64,000 bases of DNA from Adineta ricciae (taxonomy: Eukaryota > Rotifera > Eurotatoria > Adinetida > Adinetidae), in NCBI GenBank assembly GCA_905250025.1, contig CAJNOJ010000183.1, forward strand, positions 124,001-188,000. The letters are read 5' to 3'. The translations under genes and the position numbers were made by a program. Each line of letters starts with the position of its first letter. Position 1 is the first letter of the stretch. Positions 44,774-57,233 of this stretch are shown here, piece by piece. Under the pieces are notes generated by a model. That model worked only from the letters and a program-made list of their open reading frames with translations. It was not told the origin of the DNA and made no database searches.

Positions 44774-46411
44774 ATGTCAGTGATGAGTCGCAAGTTTATT
44801 TATGCTAATATGCTTCGCGCGGCAGAGATTCGTGTTCTAATAAATGTGTTATTCAGCGAGGGAATGTTGAAACTCATCGAAGCATGGCAGCCGTTGCGTA
44901 CTTTTGCAGGGGATCATCGAATACCTTCGAATTTGTACAATATAGTTACGGATCGTAGTTGTATGTTTATAGTTGTTTTGGTGTATATGCACATGTTCAT
45001 TTTGTATATTCCCTAGCTTATGACAAAAGTGATATTACTACTTTAATTCGAAATGTGTTACATAGTGTCGGGTGTGCCAACGGAGAAAATGCTAACGTTC
45101 GCGTTGACGAAATGACAAAAGCCAGACTGGTAATTATTTTGGTAAAACTTCTGTTGAAAATAATTGTCGCCGTATGTTTTGTCAGAAAAGAAGATTGATT
45201 GTAACTCGCAGTTTTTAGCATTTATAGCAACGCTCTATGAACGTATTGATCAACCGTATGTTCGTGAATTAGCCGGAAAATCAATAATTGTCGAAAAAAA
45301 GCAAGCTGAATATTTTAGTATGAACGTAGCCTTGGTGTTTTGTTTTTGAAGAAATTTATGAAATGTTTTTTAATTAGGGTTTGTCTACTGGTGAAATAAT
45401 GGGAAGCATTGTATCTAGATTAAAAGGAGGTGCAGGATGGGATGCTTTGGTTGGTCGGTTTACGTGGTGGATTCCGGATGAACTGTCAATGATGGAAACA
45501 TTGACGGAACCAACTTTTGATCGCAGTTTACCTTCGATTCAGCAGTTTTCCTATATAGCAAGCTTAATTGAAAATTGCACTTTTAAGTATACCGATGAAG
45601 CTTTAATTCGTGTGGTTCAATGGGGCAATGAGATTGAGCTAAAAAGTATGTTATGATTATCGTGAGGATCCGTTAGTATCACCATTGCTTGGCAAATCTG
45701 TTCAGCAAATGCATCAATTCGCTGGTTTTCTTCAAACAATCGAATATTCATATAGCATGTGCATATCGTATAGCGTCAATTTTAAAGAATTTCCGATTGA
45801 TCAAAGTGTTGATCATGTATTCATGGAACTGTGTCATGCGATTTTCAACGGCATGTTTCCTGACCAGGCACATGCCAATCAGAAACATCAATTTTTCATC
45901 TGTGAAGAAACTGTTGGTCGAGCTATTGATCTTGTATCAGATCTTCTACAACAACTCAGGATTTTCATGGATGACTCAAATGCGCCAGCATATAACGGTA
46001 GTCACAGTAAGACAGTTATAATATTACCCGTCAATAGTCCCGGACGTGCAGAGGAAGCTCCAGTTAAAAAGAAGAATTTTGGTGAGTGTCAGTAAAAGGT
46101 AAATATGCTTATAACAACATATCTAGTGTGTCGATTGCAGTTAATTACGTGAATAATGAGAAAAATGAACGTATTGTTCACGCAATTTTATTGTTTCCAT
46201 CGTTGTGCTTTACTATTACTCAGCTCCATCGAAATAATTCCTTTTTACATAACCAATCACCAGAGAGAATTCATTCCATCGTGTCTCATCATATCTCAAG
46301 CGAATTATTTTGGTGTGTGAAACGTGCTATAAAAACTAGTAGAAGAACTACTGGTGTATATGTGAAAAGGTTGCCGATGTGTGACGACGATGGTCAAGCC
46401 GATGCCGATTA
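44774..46411 (+). CDS. Unrecognised multi-exon protein
   Basis: Five or more coding blocks join in phase through short introns: one ending at DRS before GTATGT (44958), SYDKSDITT...KARL (to ~45129, then GTAATT), FLAFIATLYERIDQ...SMN (~45209-45325), GLSTGEIM...EIELK (~45378-45645), then SPLLGKSVQQMHQF...APVKKKNFG (to 46080, GTGAGT) and VNYVNNEKNERIV...CDDDGQADAD with a stop at ~46411. The block change near 45646 needs either a 31-nt intron or a frameshift. The protein appears helical, with a Lys-rich linker (PVKKK), and no domain I can name. The start is uncertain; the ATG at 44774 or an exon further upstream are both possible. A rearranged second copy is at 42193-42937. Confidence 0.45.
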
Positions 46412-46469
46412 GAAATCATTATTTGATGAAAAATTAAACGAATTCAAACGCTTCCATACTAATCTCACC

Positions 46470-47022
46470 ATGGAGCACTATCTGGAGAAGAGCTCTCGTA
46501 TTAGTCTTGAAGCAACTGAAATAATGACTGAGGAGTTGATGAACTATTTGTCTTTAGCAGAATACATGAATGTGGATGTGTCACCGTTACGCGAATTGAA
46601 AGCAATAGGTGAATATATTGCTTTGGTTGCATAAACTTATTCAAAGATCTTTTTAATAGAACACGATAAGAATAACCAAACAGATCAACATTTGAAGACC
46701 AATTAATGAATGGCACCGAAAGCAATGATGAATCAAAAGGTATACTTTTCGTGAATAGGATAATATTTATTTACGAATGACAAATCAATATGATTTTAGA
46801 AAATCCGTATGCCGACACTACTCAGTCCAATGAAGTTGGTGTAGCTTTCGCTCATGTTGTTATTCATGCTGAATTAGATCGCAGCGCCGGTAAGCCGTCT
46901 TTCACCTTTGCATATATAATATTTGTGTCTATCATGATAATGAGTTATTTGAATATTCGTCTTTGTGTAGATTTCGGCGATACGGAGATGGAATCACTAT
47001 CAAATGCACAATCGGAACGATA
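46470..47022 (+). CDS. Short reading blocks downstream of the unknown gene
   Basis: An ATG at 46470 opens MEHYLEKSSR...LRELKAI, ending at a GTGAATAT donor (46607). Further blocks NPYADTTQSNEVGVAFAHV...ELDRSA (46800-46891, donor GTAAGC) and FGDTEMESLSNAQSER (stop at 47022) are flanked by plausible splice sites. They may be a separate small gene or 3' exons of the preceding one; I cannot decide. The first block is conserved in the rearranged copy at 42801-42937. No domain recognised. Confidence 0.3.
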
Positions 47023-48396
47023 AGAGAGCGTAGTGAACAATATAAGCGGTGGAGATATTATCGGTGAAGAAGGTAGTGACTTGCCTATTTATCCAAGTCG
47101 ATCATTCCGGCGACTGGATCCGTTGAAATCTGAGTCGGTTCCGGTACAGCTCTTCTCGATTCCGGCCGGAATCCGACCGTGCTATAATAATCTGGGTACG
47201 CTGAGGTTTGATTTCCAAATGAATTCACTTCGATATTTTTAGAATACTCCGACTTGTTTTCATACAAAAGAAAATATTTGAAAAATATATCACTAGAAGT
47301 ATTAAAATCAGAATTTTAAGTTGCGATTGTACGTCTCAATAATATAGTCGTCTTCGAGAAGATTGCTGGATTCGATTCAATTCTTCAGTTTTCCCATTAA
47401 ACTTCTACTTGCATGTGAACCATAAGAACGACAAGTACCGAATGTCATCAAGAGATTTTGGCAATAGATGTTGTTCTATTGATCTTTTGGATTTTTCCGT
47501 GAAGTTCAATGAAGGATGCACCAAACGAGAGAAGAGAGAGCAGTAAGCACTTACAAATTCGTCTCACTTGTCAGATCTTTACCAATTCCGAAAGCCATCA
47601 CAGTGTCTAAATTCGATGCTCTTCGAAGTACTAGATTTCATTCGATGCAATCCAACCCTGTTTCACAAAATAAAACTTATGTGTGAACATTTTCTGTAGG
47701 TTATATCAAATCAATCAATTGCTGGAAACGAAAGTTGCAGATAGATATGACTAGTTTGTATAGAAAATAAACGGAAAATTGTTCCAGTTCAGTTGTATCG
47801 AGATGAGCATCACGAGTTGGATCGTTATTGATATTGGAAACTGTTTGGCAGTTGGTTTCAGCTGGGCTGTTTACGTTTTCTTCTATGAGAAGAAAAGTTT
47901 TATTAATAGTTAAGTAAAGATGTTTCTCCTTGTCTTTACCTGTGTGAAGAGGTTGAATAAAAAATATAGCAGTGCCCGATTGAGGATGATACCGATGTTT
48001 AAATAGTCAATGATGCTCGAGTTAAAATGATGAATTAAATTTGTCGATTTGAGTTTCGGATAGCTGACGCTCATCAGCTAATTATATTTGGAATCAAAGG
48101 TCTACCGATTTGGAAGATAAGATTGGATCACTTGCACGCATCGATCACTGTACGTATAGCCCATTTTATCCACAGAATACCTAATAGAATCTATGATAAG
48201 AGTGTACTACTATTGTCTCAAAAATATAAAACCTAACCCAATGAAGTTCCAAAGAAACAGCTTTTAGTGAGTTTAGATAGAACGCCTACAGTTGAGTACT
48301 TTTGAAACAATAGTAAAATATTTAAGTCACGCATATATAGAAGAACTACGTGCCTGCAATTAACATTCCAAGTGTCTAGGCAACAGAAAGAAACTA
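47023..48396. other. Intergenic, no gene seen
   Basis: About 1.4 kb between the unknown gene and the P450, with only short frames. No repeats or RNA genes were noticed. Confidence 0.4.
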
Positions 48397-49926
48397 TCAG
48401 TCAAACTCAATTGATACTCCAATATGTTTAGGTAGAATAGCAAGTCCCATCGAGTGTCCACCGGCATTGACTTCAGGGCCAGCATCATCGAATGTAACCT
48501 TTTGCATCAAACGACCTACAATCACTTTCAGCTCAAATCGAGCAAGATCCTGCCCGATGCATTGACGATGACCACCTCCGAATGGAATGAGTGCGTAGGG
48601 ATGATGATTTTGATCTTCGCCGAGAAATCTTTCGGGGTAAAATAGATTTGGATCGACCGACCAATAACGAGGATCATGTGCAAGACTATGAAATGGAATC
48701 AGCACTGAGTCTCCTCTAACTAATTGAACATTCGTTGCAGGTAGACAATCGTCTCTAGTTAAGGTCCGAATGGTGCCAGTAGCAGGTGGAATAAATCGGA
48801 GAACTTCGTTAATAACACAATTCAAATAGACTAAGGAGTCAAGGCGATCCGATGATAAATGATGGAGACAATCTTGCGCTATCAATTCTGCTTTGATCTT
48901 TTGTTGTACCTGTGCATGTTTACTCACTAAATGAATGAACCAGACTAATGTCGACGACGTGGATTCAAAACCTGCTATCAGAAAAGCCACCATTTCATCA
49001 ACAACTTCATTTCGTGATAGACCTCTCTTGTCTTCGTCTATATCTTCCGTTGCTTCGAGATGCTCATTCATTCGCAAAGAATGAACTAACGAAGCAATCA
49101 GAGATGTATGCTTTCCTTGTACGGTCGCTTGTTCATGTTCAATCATTCTGTAGATATGTCGTTCGATAGTATTTCGTGCTTGTCGTTGTCGATAGCTGAG
49201 AGTTACATAGACTTTAGCCAGAATTCTCGGCAAAGCGAGAATCGTCATAATACTATTGATGATTGTGCGTAGTGCGAGAGTAAGTTCATTATCTCCATCT
49301 TCAAGCGTTTCTAAGTCATAATCGAATGCAATAAATCCAAAAATGGCGAGCACTAGATTGTGACATTGCCTGACAATGTCAACATGGAGTATTTTTGCTT
49401 CAGTTTTACGCCATTTAGTTAGTAATTTATCAGTACAATTAATAATCAAGTCGAAATGAGAAATGACTTTGCTCCGTCGAAATAGGGGCGAAACGATTGA
49501 GCTGTGCCGTTTGAATTGGATACCTAAAGAGATTATTTTACATAGAAATAGTCATAGACTAGCAATTTGAGATAAACCTTTAGTTGAAATAAGACTTTGA
49601 GAATAGCTGATGCTGAATTTTTTTATGAATATATCACCTTGATCGTAAATATTTCGATGAGTGAGAACGTGCTCGACATCAGTGACATTGTTGATCACTA
49701 TAAAACGCGTAGGTCCGAACCAGAATTGAAAAACATCTCCAAAACGCTTTTGAAATGTTGACAAAATCATCGGTGGAGAGTTGCCATTGAAAAATCCTGA
49801 CTGAAGCAGATTTCCGAATAGAAATTGAGGTGCTAAACCAGGTACATAACCATGGAGCGTAAAGTATTTCTGTTTCAGATATAATACTAGTAAAACGCCA
49901 GTAATGACTAACAATATGAAAATCAT
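48397..49926 (-). CDS. Cytochrome P450
   Basis: Two exons (49926-49578 and 49523-48397), separated by a 54-nt intron, give 491 residues. An N-terminal membrane anchor (MIFILLVITGVLLVLYL) puts it in the endoplasmic reticulum. Family marks: AGFEST in the I helix (oxygen binding), EVLR for the ExxR pair, PERF, and the haem loop FGGGHRQCIG with Cys438 as the iron ligand. Length and spacing are normal. The layout around the haem loop and the meander resembles CYP3/CYP4-type microsomal enzymes, but I do not assign a family. The substrate is unknown: detoxification or lipid oxidation are the usual roles. Single copy here, no damage seen. Confidence 0.9.
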
Positions 49927-50210
49927 TTGTTCTTAGAGGATCACCAAGGAGAAATCTTGACATACATGTGACAATACACACGTGGCGACGCTTTTTCTTC
50001 TTTCTTTCTTTCTTTCTTCATGGTCGTTAGAAACTGCGCAAGTTCCTTCTCAAACACAAACTCAGACATAAAAAAAGAAGGTCGTGCTTGCCATCAAGTT
50101 TTTTCGTGTTCACTATATACAAGTACGACTTGCATTTTGTCGAAAATGGATTCTATTTACTTAAATATGTATTCCAAAAAGTTTATAACAATCATTATAA
50201 AAAGGAAAAA

Positions 50211-50432
50211 TTAATATCGACTGGTATAATGGTATGTATAACGAGAATTTCCTCCATGCCGATAGCGTCCTGTATCACCATAATGGAAATGACCGTACTG
50301 TGGAGAACCATAGCCACTATCATGATATGTCACATATCCGTTCGCTATAGCGCGACGTTGTCGATGTTTAGCCCATGCATAACCAGCTACACCAGCTGCG
50401 CCAGCCGCACCAACAAGAAGTAATAGCGACAT
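50211..50432 (-). CDS. Small Gly/Tyr/His-rich peptide with N-terminal hydrophobic segment
   Basis: 73 residues from an ATG at 50432. MSLLLLVGAAGAAGVAGYAWA is either a signal peptide or a membrane segment; the rest is rich in Tyr, Gly, His and Arg (GYGSPQYGHFHYGDTGRY). Composition like this is seen in small secreted or cuticle-type peptides. No family is recognised and a chance frame cannot be excluded, but the strongly biased composition and the ATG context favour a gene. Confidence 0.5.
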   Translation of the reverse strand: MSLLLLVGAAGAAGVAGYAWAKHRQRRAIANGYVTYHDSGYGSPQYGHFHYGDTGRYRHGGNSRYTYHYTSRY

Positions 50433-51504
50433 TTAATATAAGCTATTTCGTTGTTTGATATTTTTACATCAGTATATGTATGGGTGACTATAAAGGTGTA
50501 GTCAAAATTTAAAAAAAACATCGAGTAGAGCGTGTTATGTATAGAAAGAAAACATATCATTTATCGAAACTTAGTCACGAATATGAAGAAACATATATTG
50601 CGTCATCTTTCCATAAAAAATGGGACGGTGCATAAATGATTTTTGTGCAATAACTATGCAGTACTTGAAAACTATCATGAACAATGATTCATGGAAGTTA
50701 AAAATAACTTTTTTAATACTAAAAAGAAACTGTTTTCTCTCAACGACTTAATCCTCGATATAAATATGAGCAACAATCAAAATGCGGAATTATACGTAAA
50801 ATATATTACTCCTTGTTGAGTCCCTGTTTATGTGAGTGCTTGTGAGTAGTATGTATTCACTTTATTCCATCCGATGTAATCGATACTGCTTGTATTGCTG
50901 TTTTCTCTTTATCTTCTTTTATTTGCTTTAAATATATGACGGTGACTCAACGAACTGCATCAAGTAAATCTATGCTCAACTATAATCCAATGCTGCAACT
51001 CTCCCACAACATATCAGAACAACTGCTCACTTTCACCTACAACAACTAGGAATCACGCTGTGCTTGTCTTAACTTTAGTGTATTGCTCGAGGAAATTTTT
51101 GTTCATGTTACTACACATTCAAGTTTCTTCCACTCTAGTAGACATTACTCTCCAGGTATTATCTGTCGAATGTAAAAATGAGAATTATAACAAATATTCT
51201 AATAAAACCGAGGATACCACTATTCGTAAATGACAAAGTTTATTTTGAGTAAAACTTCGACGATGCAAAATGGAACAAGTAGAAACATAACATCCTCAAT
51301 GTGATATTTCTGAGATGATACGTAATGCATCGACGCAGATTGAAGCACGTGACTTCTCGAGAATATCTTCGACATAGGAGGAACTATTTTTGTTCTACAT
51401 CAGCACGCGTATTTCTCTTATCGAAAAACACAGTTCTTTTTCTTTCAATTCTTATCGTTATTTCTAACACGAGCAAAATCAGCACTTCGTTCTAAACACT
51501 CAAA
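50433..51504. other. Intergenic, no gene seen
   Basis: About 1.1 kb, AT-rich, between divergent genes. No open frame above ~60 codons and no recognisable repeat. Confidence 0.5.
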
Positions 51505-53085
51505 ATGTCGAACAATCTTCTATACTTTACTTTCGCATCTTTTCTACTTGTGTCATCATCATCAATAGCAGTGAATTCTGTTTTATCTGAAAAAGAGTTA
51601 AAGCTCATCCGATTCATATCCTACTTGACATATCTTCAAACATCAACAAATATTACTTGGAATGGCTGGGAGAAGAATTACGACGGACCGCAACTCGGTC
51701 TCGATGCCATTCGGTATCCCCTAGCTCATATCGGTTATACTGCCGCAGCTTTAGCTTATCGCACACCAAACTACCGTGAATTGGCTGTGAACATCCTAAA
51801 TGATACAATCAAACGTATGCTAACGTTGAAAGTATGGGGGTACATCGATCAATACTGGCAAAAAACTTCAACTTTTCCTGATCCTGTTTACTACGAGAAC
51901 ATCATGTACAGCGGACACTTGTTACAACTGATAGCATTATATGAGAGTATTTCTGGTGATTTAATTTACGATACACAAGGATTTGACTTCGTTTGGACTA
52001 AAGATGGTTCAGCCGAAACGACAATTCATTATACAACTAGTCAACTTGTGCGTGCTATCTATCGTCAAATGGATGACGACTCATCAGCTGGTGTATCGTG
52101 CGAACCTGGATGGGTGTATACGATTTGTCAAAATCATCCTCATTTGGGTTTGAAACTCTACGATGTCGTTCGCGATGGTCGAACGAATTTTTCGCGAATA
52201 TCATCGAAGTGGAAAGACTTTCTCAATCATCATGCACTCGAAGATATTCCATTATACAAAAAAGATCGATATTTCAAAATGTTGTATCAACGTTCCACCC
52301 ATATCTGGGTGCCTTTTTTTGCTGCAACAGGCAATGATGGATGGGCATTAGCTTGGATGTCATCATGGTACGATCAAAACCAAACATCAGACTTTATTTG
52401 TAACGGCTGGAAGGTAATGTACAAGAATAAATATTGGCAACCAGCAGAATCGGGTTGCTATCTTGAAGCGGGTGGTTATATTGGTGTACGAATGCAAATG
52501 AATCGTTGGATAGCGACATCATTTTATCCCATGGTTGAAAAACAATGTTCGATCGATGCTACAGAAAAATTGGCGTGTGCATATGCATGGTTTGAGAACA
52601 ATTTCGGTACATATTTAGATATAGATCATGACGGATATTTCGAATCATTTTATTATGAAACGGAAACTGTTTATTCCAACTGGGTCACAACGAACGTTCT
52701 TTTATCTTTGTTAATGGGAGAAAATCGTGTTGAAGCAAAAGAATTTTTGCGGCAAATTTATGCGACCAAATTTCATGAAAAATTTCAAAATGATGAACCA
52801 GAAATTATAGCTGTTCAATATCCAACCATACGTGTCACTTATGCTCAGTACGATTCGACTAGAAAAATCTTGGTAATTAATTTTAATACAGAAAAACCGA
52901 GCATTTTATCAACAAGATTTGATATTAAGTATCCCAACACTTTCTTAACTATTTCGAATATCACCCGTGATGGTTTGACCGACGGATTTTCAACAAAACA
53001 AGTTACTAATGACCGAATAAGAATCGAGTATTCCTATAACAATCTGGAAAAGCAACAGACGAAATTTCATATTTTATTTCAATAA
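51505..53085 (+). CDS. Linalool dehydratase/isomerase-like secreted protein
   Basis: 526 residues in one exon from the ATG at 51505, with a signal peptide (MSNNLLYFTFASFLLVSSSS). The body contains helix-rich segments typical of an (alpha/alpha)6 barrel, and NIMYSGHLLQLIALYE and GVSCEPGWVY match the pattern I associate with the linalool dehydratase/isomerase fold, known from a bacterial terpene enzyme and many uncharacterised fungal proteins. About 100 C-terminal residues form a strand-rich extension. Whether it acts on terpenes is unknown; a glycan-active barrel is an alternative. The lack of introns and the sparse animal distribution I recall suggest horizontal gain, which needs a phylogeny. 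Confidence 0.6.
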   Translation: MSNNLLYFTFASFLLVSSSSIAVNSVLSEKELKLIRFISYLTYLQTSTNITWNGWEKNYDGPQLGLDAIRYPLAHIGYTAAALAYRTPNYRELAVNILNDTIKRMLTLKVWGYIDQYWQKTSTFPDPVYYENIMYSGHLLQLIALYESISGDLIYDTQGFDFVWTKDGSAETTIHYTTSQLVRAIYRQMDDDSSAGVSCEPGWVYTICQNHPHLGLKLYDVVRDGRTNFSRISSKWKDFLNHHALEDIPLYKKDRYFKMLYQRSTHIWVPFFAATGNDGWALAWMSSWYDQNQTSDFICNGWKVMYKNKYWQPAESGCYLEAGGYIGVRMQMNRWIATSFYPMVEKQCSIDATEKLACAYAWFENNFGTYLDIDHDGYFESFYYETETVYSNWVTTNVLLSLLMGENRVEAKEFLRQIYATKFHEKFQNDEPEIIAVQYPTIRVTYAQYDSTRKILVINFNTEKPSILSTRFDIKYPNTFLTISNITRDGLTDGFSTKQVTNDRIRIEYSYNNLEKQQTKFHILFQ

Positions 53086-53309
53086 AATTATTTTACTGAT
53101 TATATCTTTTCATAAAACTATCGAATGTTGAAGAGTTTAATTGCTATTGCCCTATAAATAGAAGAGGACAAGTTTTCACACTGAATGACGCGAGTAGGAA
53201 GCGAGAATGATAACTCTCGAGATGACATATCATATATGGATGTAAAAAGTACTATAAGAAACCGTTAGTTTTTCTGCTCTATTTTCACATCCCAATACTC
53301 GTTGAGAGA

Positions 53310-54836
53310 ATGCTTTTCAATTATTACTTGAACATTTGCATTCTATTCCAATGGTTATTCGTGCCGGTTTATCTCCAAACGATTTGGCAGTCGCAGACAA
53401 ACGTATCAGAAGTCGGATTGGAATATTCCGCTCTCGATAATCAAACGTTACTATTTCAATATTCTGCTAAATCTTTGATTCTATGTACGGCACAATGTTT
53501 TGCAACTGCAAGCTGTCGTATCTTCGACTTCAATGCTCAAACACGACGATGTCGTCTTTTTGAAGGCGACCTATCAACATCAGGCTCAATCATTGCATCA
53601 ACATCAATGCAATCACGCGTTGGATCAATTCAAGTGTCACCGGCGCAATTCGCTGCTCGAGGAGCACCTTGTTCATCTTGCCAAGGTAACAGATATCTAG
53701 TATGTATCAATGCAACTTGTCAATGCCCACCTCACACATACTTTGATGACTCGATATGCAAAAGTCAAAAATTACTTGGAGCAAAATGTAATATGAGTTA
53801 TGCATGTCGAACTGATTTGAACTATACGTGTTTACCGCGCAAACAATGTGGTCGTAAGTGTGTTACTAGTACAGATGAATTTTTGAAGTAATTCTAATTT
53901 GTAGCTGCTTCTCTACAACTTGGGACAACTGTAGGCGGGCGATCGAATGGTGCATCAGGAAATTTATTGGATGCATTACAAAACCCTGCAGGATTATTTA
54001 TCGATCCGTATGGATTCATATACGTCAGCGATCTTGCTAATAATCGTGTTATTAGATTACGAGAAGGGTCATTAAATGGAACAATAGTAGCTGGCGATGG
54101 TACGGCAGGCGCTACGAATGCACGGTTGTATCAACCAGCCGGCATATACTTAGATTCAGCAATGAATATGTATATATCCGATAGCAAGAACTATCGAGTT
54201 ATGCTCTGGAAGCAGAACACTTCCACTGGAATTCGTGTAGCAGGCACTGGGTTTCCGGGCAGTTTACTGAGTCAGCTTAATAACAGTGGCGCAATTCTTC
54301 TTGATTCAGTTGGAAATATGTACATAAGTGATACAACTAATCATCGAGTTTTAAAATGGGCACTGAATGCTTCGAGCGGTACTATTGTTGCTGGAACCGG
54401 AGTGGCTGGTCCCACTAGTAATCAACTTAATACGCCTTATGGTATATGTCTTGATGAAACTAACTCATATCTTTATATTGCTGATACTTTGAATCATCGT
54501 ATTCAACGCTATCGATTAGGTAATCCAAATAACGGTACTACTATAGCAGGCGGAAATGGTGGTGGAACAGGAAATAATCAATTCAATGCGCCTGTCGGTG
54601 TTTATCTTTCTAACAAGACCGGTGCCTTATATGTCGCTGACCACTTAAACAGTCGAATACAGCGTTGGGATGCCGGAGCGACAAATGGAGTAACAGTTGC
54701 GGGTATCACTAATGTTACTGGGGCGAATGCATCACTGCTAAGCGCTCCTTACAGTGTTATACTAAATGCCAATGAAACTTTTCTCTACGTTACCGATTAT
54801 TATAACAATCGAGTACAGCGTTTTACCTTGATTTAG
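53310..54836 (+). CDS. Secreted PAN/EGF-like plus NHL propeller protein
   Basis: Two exons (53310-53853 and 53905-54836; 51-nt intron with GTAAGT) give 491 residues. A signal peptide is followed by an apple/PAN-like Cys pattern (CTAQCFATASCRIF...CRLF), an EGF-like Cys-rich part (CSSCQG...CQCPPHTYFDDSIC), and six NHL blades with VSDLANNRVIRL, ISDTTNHRVLKW and ADTLNHRIQRY repeats. Extracellular by layout. NHL blades here share the N-H-R-V style of ART2 but belong to a different, secreted architecture. Unspliced, the first exon would stop at 53891. The ligand is unknown. Confidence 0.75.
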
Positions 54837-55076
54837 CTGATTGTTATTGTTATTTATTCTTTACTTAACATTCTGAAAAGCAGATTTGTCAATTTCTTTA
54901 GTTTTCACTTCATGACAAAATAAATTTCTTTATGATCACAATAGATGTCAACTGAAGACAGAAAGGAAAAAGTGTGAACTATATCGTCCAATGAAAAATC
55001 GATATAAGATGAATTGCATCAGACAGTCAAATAATGACAGTAAGTGGCATTTTCCGTTTCTTTTGTCTTAAATTCG
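54837..55076. other. Intergenic, no gene seen
   Basis: Short gap holding the 3' end of the NHL gene (AATAAA at ~54918) and the 5' region of the HAD gene. Confidence 0.4.
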
Positions 55077-55564
55077 ATGGAATTGAACATTATTTTCTTG
55101 GATATTGACGGAGTGCTATGTCTTAATCGACGAATGAATCAGGTCTGTTTGGAAAACTTGAAAACTATCGTTGACAACACATCTGCTCGCATCGTTTTAT
55201 CATCTTCATGGAAGTAAGAAACAAACCACTGTCTATCAATAATCATTAAATCCTCTATAGATTGTTTCCAAAGTCACGTACACAAATCGAAACGTCATTT
55301 AGAGAGATTGGAATCGATCCGATCATTGGATGGACTGGTACTCGTGGTAAAACCCGAGTAGATGAAATATGTTATTGGTTAACAAATTTAGATAACAAAA
55401 CTATCGACGACGATATCTTAATTAGAAAGTGGATTGCGATTGATGATATGGATTTATTGAAATTAGATCCGAAGCGAATGCAAGATCATTTTGTTTTGAC
55501 AAGCGAAGAGCATGGAATCACAAAAGAAAATGTTCAAGAAGCTATCCGATTACTTTCTTACTAA
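55077..55564 (+). CDS. HAD-superfamily phosphatase-like protein (Swiss-army-knife RNA-repair type)
   Basis: Two exons (55077-55213 and 55261-55564; 47-nt intron) give 146 residues. Motif I is FLDIDGVL (D9, D11), motif II IVLSSSW, and motif IV is AIDDMDL. The C-terminal HFVLTSEEHGITKENVQEAI is typical of small HAD domains found with RNA-repair modules. The first exon is too short to be listed as a frame on its own, yet it supplies the nucleophile Asp. Cytosolic; the substrate is not predictable. No insert cap domain is visible, so it is a minimal HAD. Confidence 0.75.
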
Positions 55565-56203
55565 ACTTGTACGAGCAAACAAATGAAAATTAAAAAAAAA
55601 GAATCGTTCAGTCACTTTGGAGTTTTTCTACTCTGAAAAATATGGTTGAAGCTACGAATGATAATCAAAACGAATATACTTAGTTTCCTATCGGTTAGAA
55701 CTGTAGTTCTCCCCGTAGTGTATATGTAGGCAAAACTAGATTAAATATAAGCATATATTCGCATGGCAACGTTTACATTTTCTGTATGAGTAATGGACGC
55801 AAGAGAAGATGAAGAACCTTGTATTCTCATTTGAAGTATTAATCTTCGAGAGAATTTTAATGAAAAATGAGTCTAAAGTACGCTCGTTAAGTCAGTATGT
55901 TGTATAACACAACGAAGTACTCGTTCACATTATATTTTCATTCAAATACCGAAGTCTGGTGGATGAGATAATTGAATATGTCAATCTCATACTACATTGC
56001 TGTATCAATAATTAATTTGTTGCTCTAGGCGTATCCAAGATTGTCTCGTATTTCTTTGCTGATTAGTTGTGCACGAGAATCTCTCAAAAACGGATATGTT
56101 ACCTTACTTTAATTAAATAATAGCTCTTCTCAGCTTCATTCGCATTTCAACGTTATAATAAATAGCGACTTTATCTGCTCCTCAGAAGAAAAACAAAGTT
56201 AGA
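55565..56203. other. Intergenic, no gene seen
   Basis: AT-rich region before the receptor gene; no coding frame or repeat noticed. Confidence 0.4.
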
Positions 56204-57233
56204 ATGTCGTCTGCTTCGCTTGCAACTCTACGTCTTGTTGAAAAAGAAGTGATTACCTTTATTGGTTCAGCAATATTTCTTGCCGGTCTATTGGGAGGTA
56301 TATTGAATATAACCGTCTTTCTTAGCCTTCAAACGTTCCGACAAAGTTCCTGCGCATTTTACTTAACAGTCATGTCGCTTTTGAATAGCTGTCAATTGTT
56401 TACTACTGTATTACCGCGAATATTAGGTGCAATCATTGGCACTGATGGAAGTGATACATCGTTCTTTTTTTGCAAATTTCGTTTATTTTCGATTGCTGTT
56501 GGTACAATCTTTTCTTTGAACTGCTTTTGTTTTGCTATTATGGACCAATATTGTGCCACATGTTCTTGGCCGCGTTTACAGCAATTATGCAATCTGAAAC
56601 TCGCCCGATGTCTCGTTTGTATTTTCGGTACTATTTGGGTTTTGTATGCAATTCCCTATTGGATTTTTTATAATCAAGTCGTTTCAGCTACAACAGGCAC
56701 AACCGTTTGTGTGATGACAAATGCAGTTTACGTACAAATTCGTGCCTATTTCAATTCGCCTGTTCTCATTGGATTTTTGCCCATTGTAACCACAGTAACA
56801 TTCGGATTAATGGCTTATCGAAATCTTCAAAAAATGCGTTTCTATACTGTGCCGCTTGTTCGACGTGAATTAGATAAACAGTTGACATCAATAGTCTTGA
56901 TCCAAGGACTCATCAATACCTTTGTTCTTTCCCCATACGCAATTGCGTTTATCATCGCTCTGACTGTCAATGTTGCCAATAATGCGGTTCTCAAAGCACA
57001 TATTGATTTCAGTGCAAATATTACTTTTACATTATTTTGGGTATACTACGCAGTAAGTATGAATCAGAATTGAAATTCGTAGGAAAAACAAAAGCTGTTG
57101 ATTGTTCTAGTGTCCGTTTTATATAAATATATGTGTGTCACATCGGTTTCGGCGGCAATTTATTCATGTTTTCTCCAAAATATATTGTAAGCATCCCAAA
57201 GGAACACAAAACCAAGTGCATCCACAGGCATAG
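56204..57233 (+). CDS. Rhodopsin-like 7TM receptor
   Basis: Exon 1 (56204-57052) encodes TM1 to most of TM7. A 58-nt intron (57053-57110, GTAAGT...TCTAG) and exon 2 (57111-57233) add CPFYINICVSHRFRRQF, which completes TM7 and helix 8 (NPxxY-like position CPFYI). The total is 323 residues. TM3 ends with MDQY in place of DRY; the second outer loop has a Cys (TTVCVMT) to pair with the Cys before TM3 (FFFCKF). The loops are short and there is no signal peptide. An unspliced frame would end at 57073 and lack the helix 8 region, which is why the second exon was added. Ligand unknown. Confidence 0.75.
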
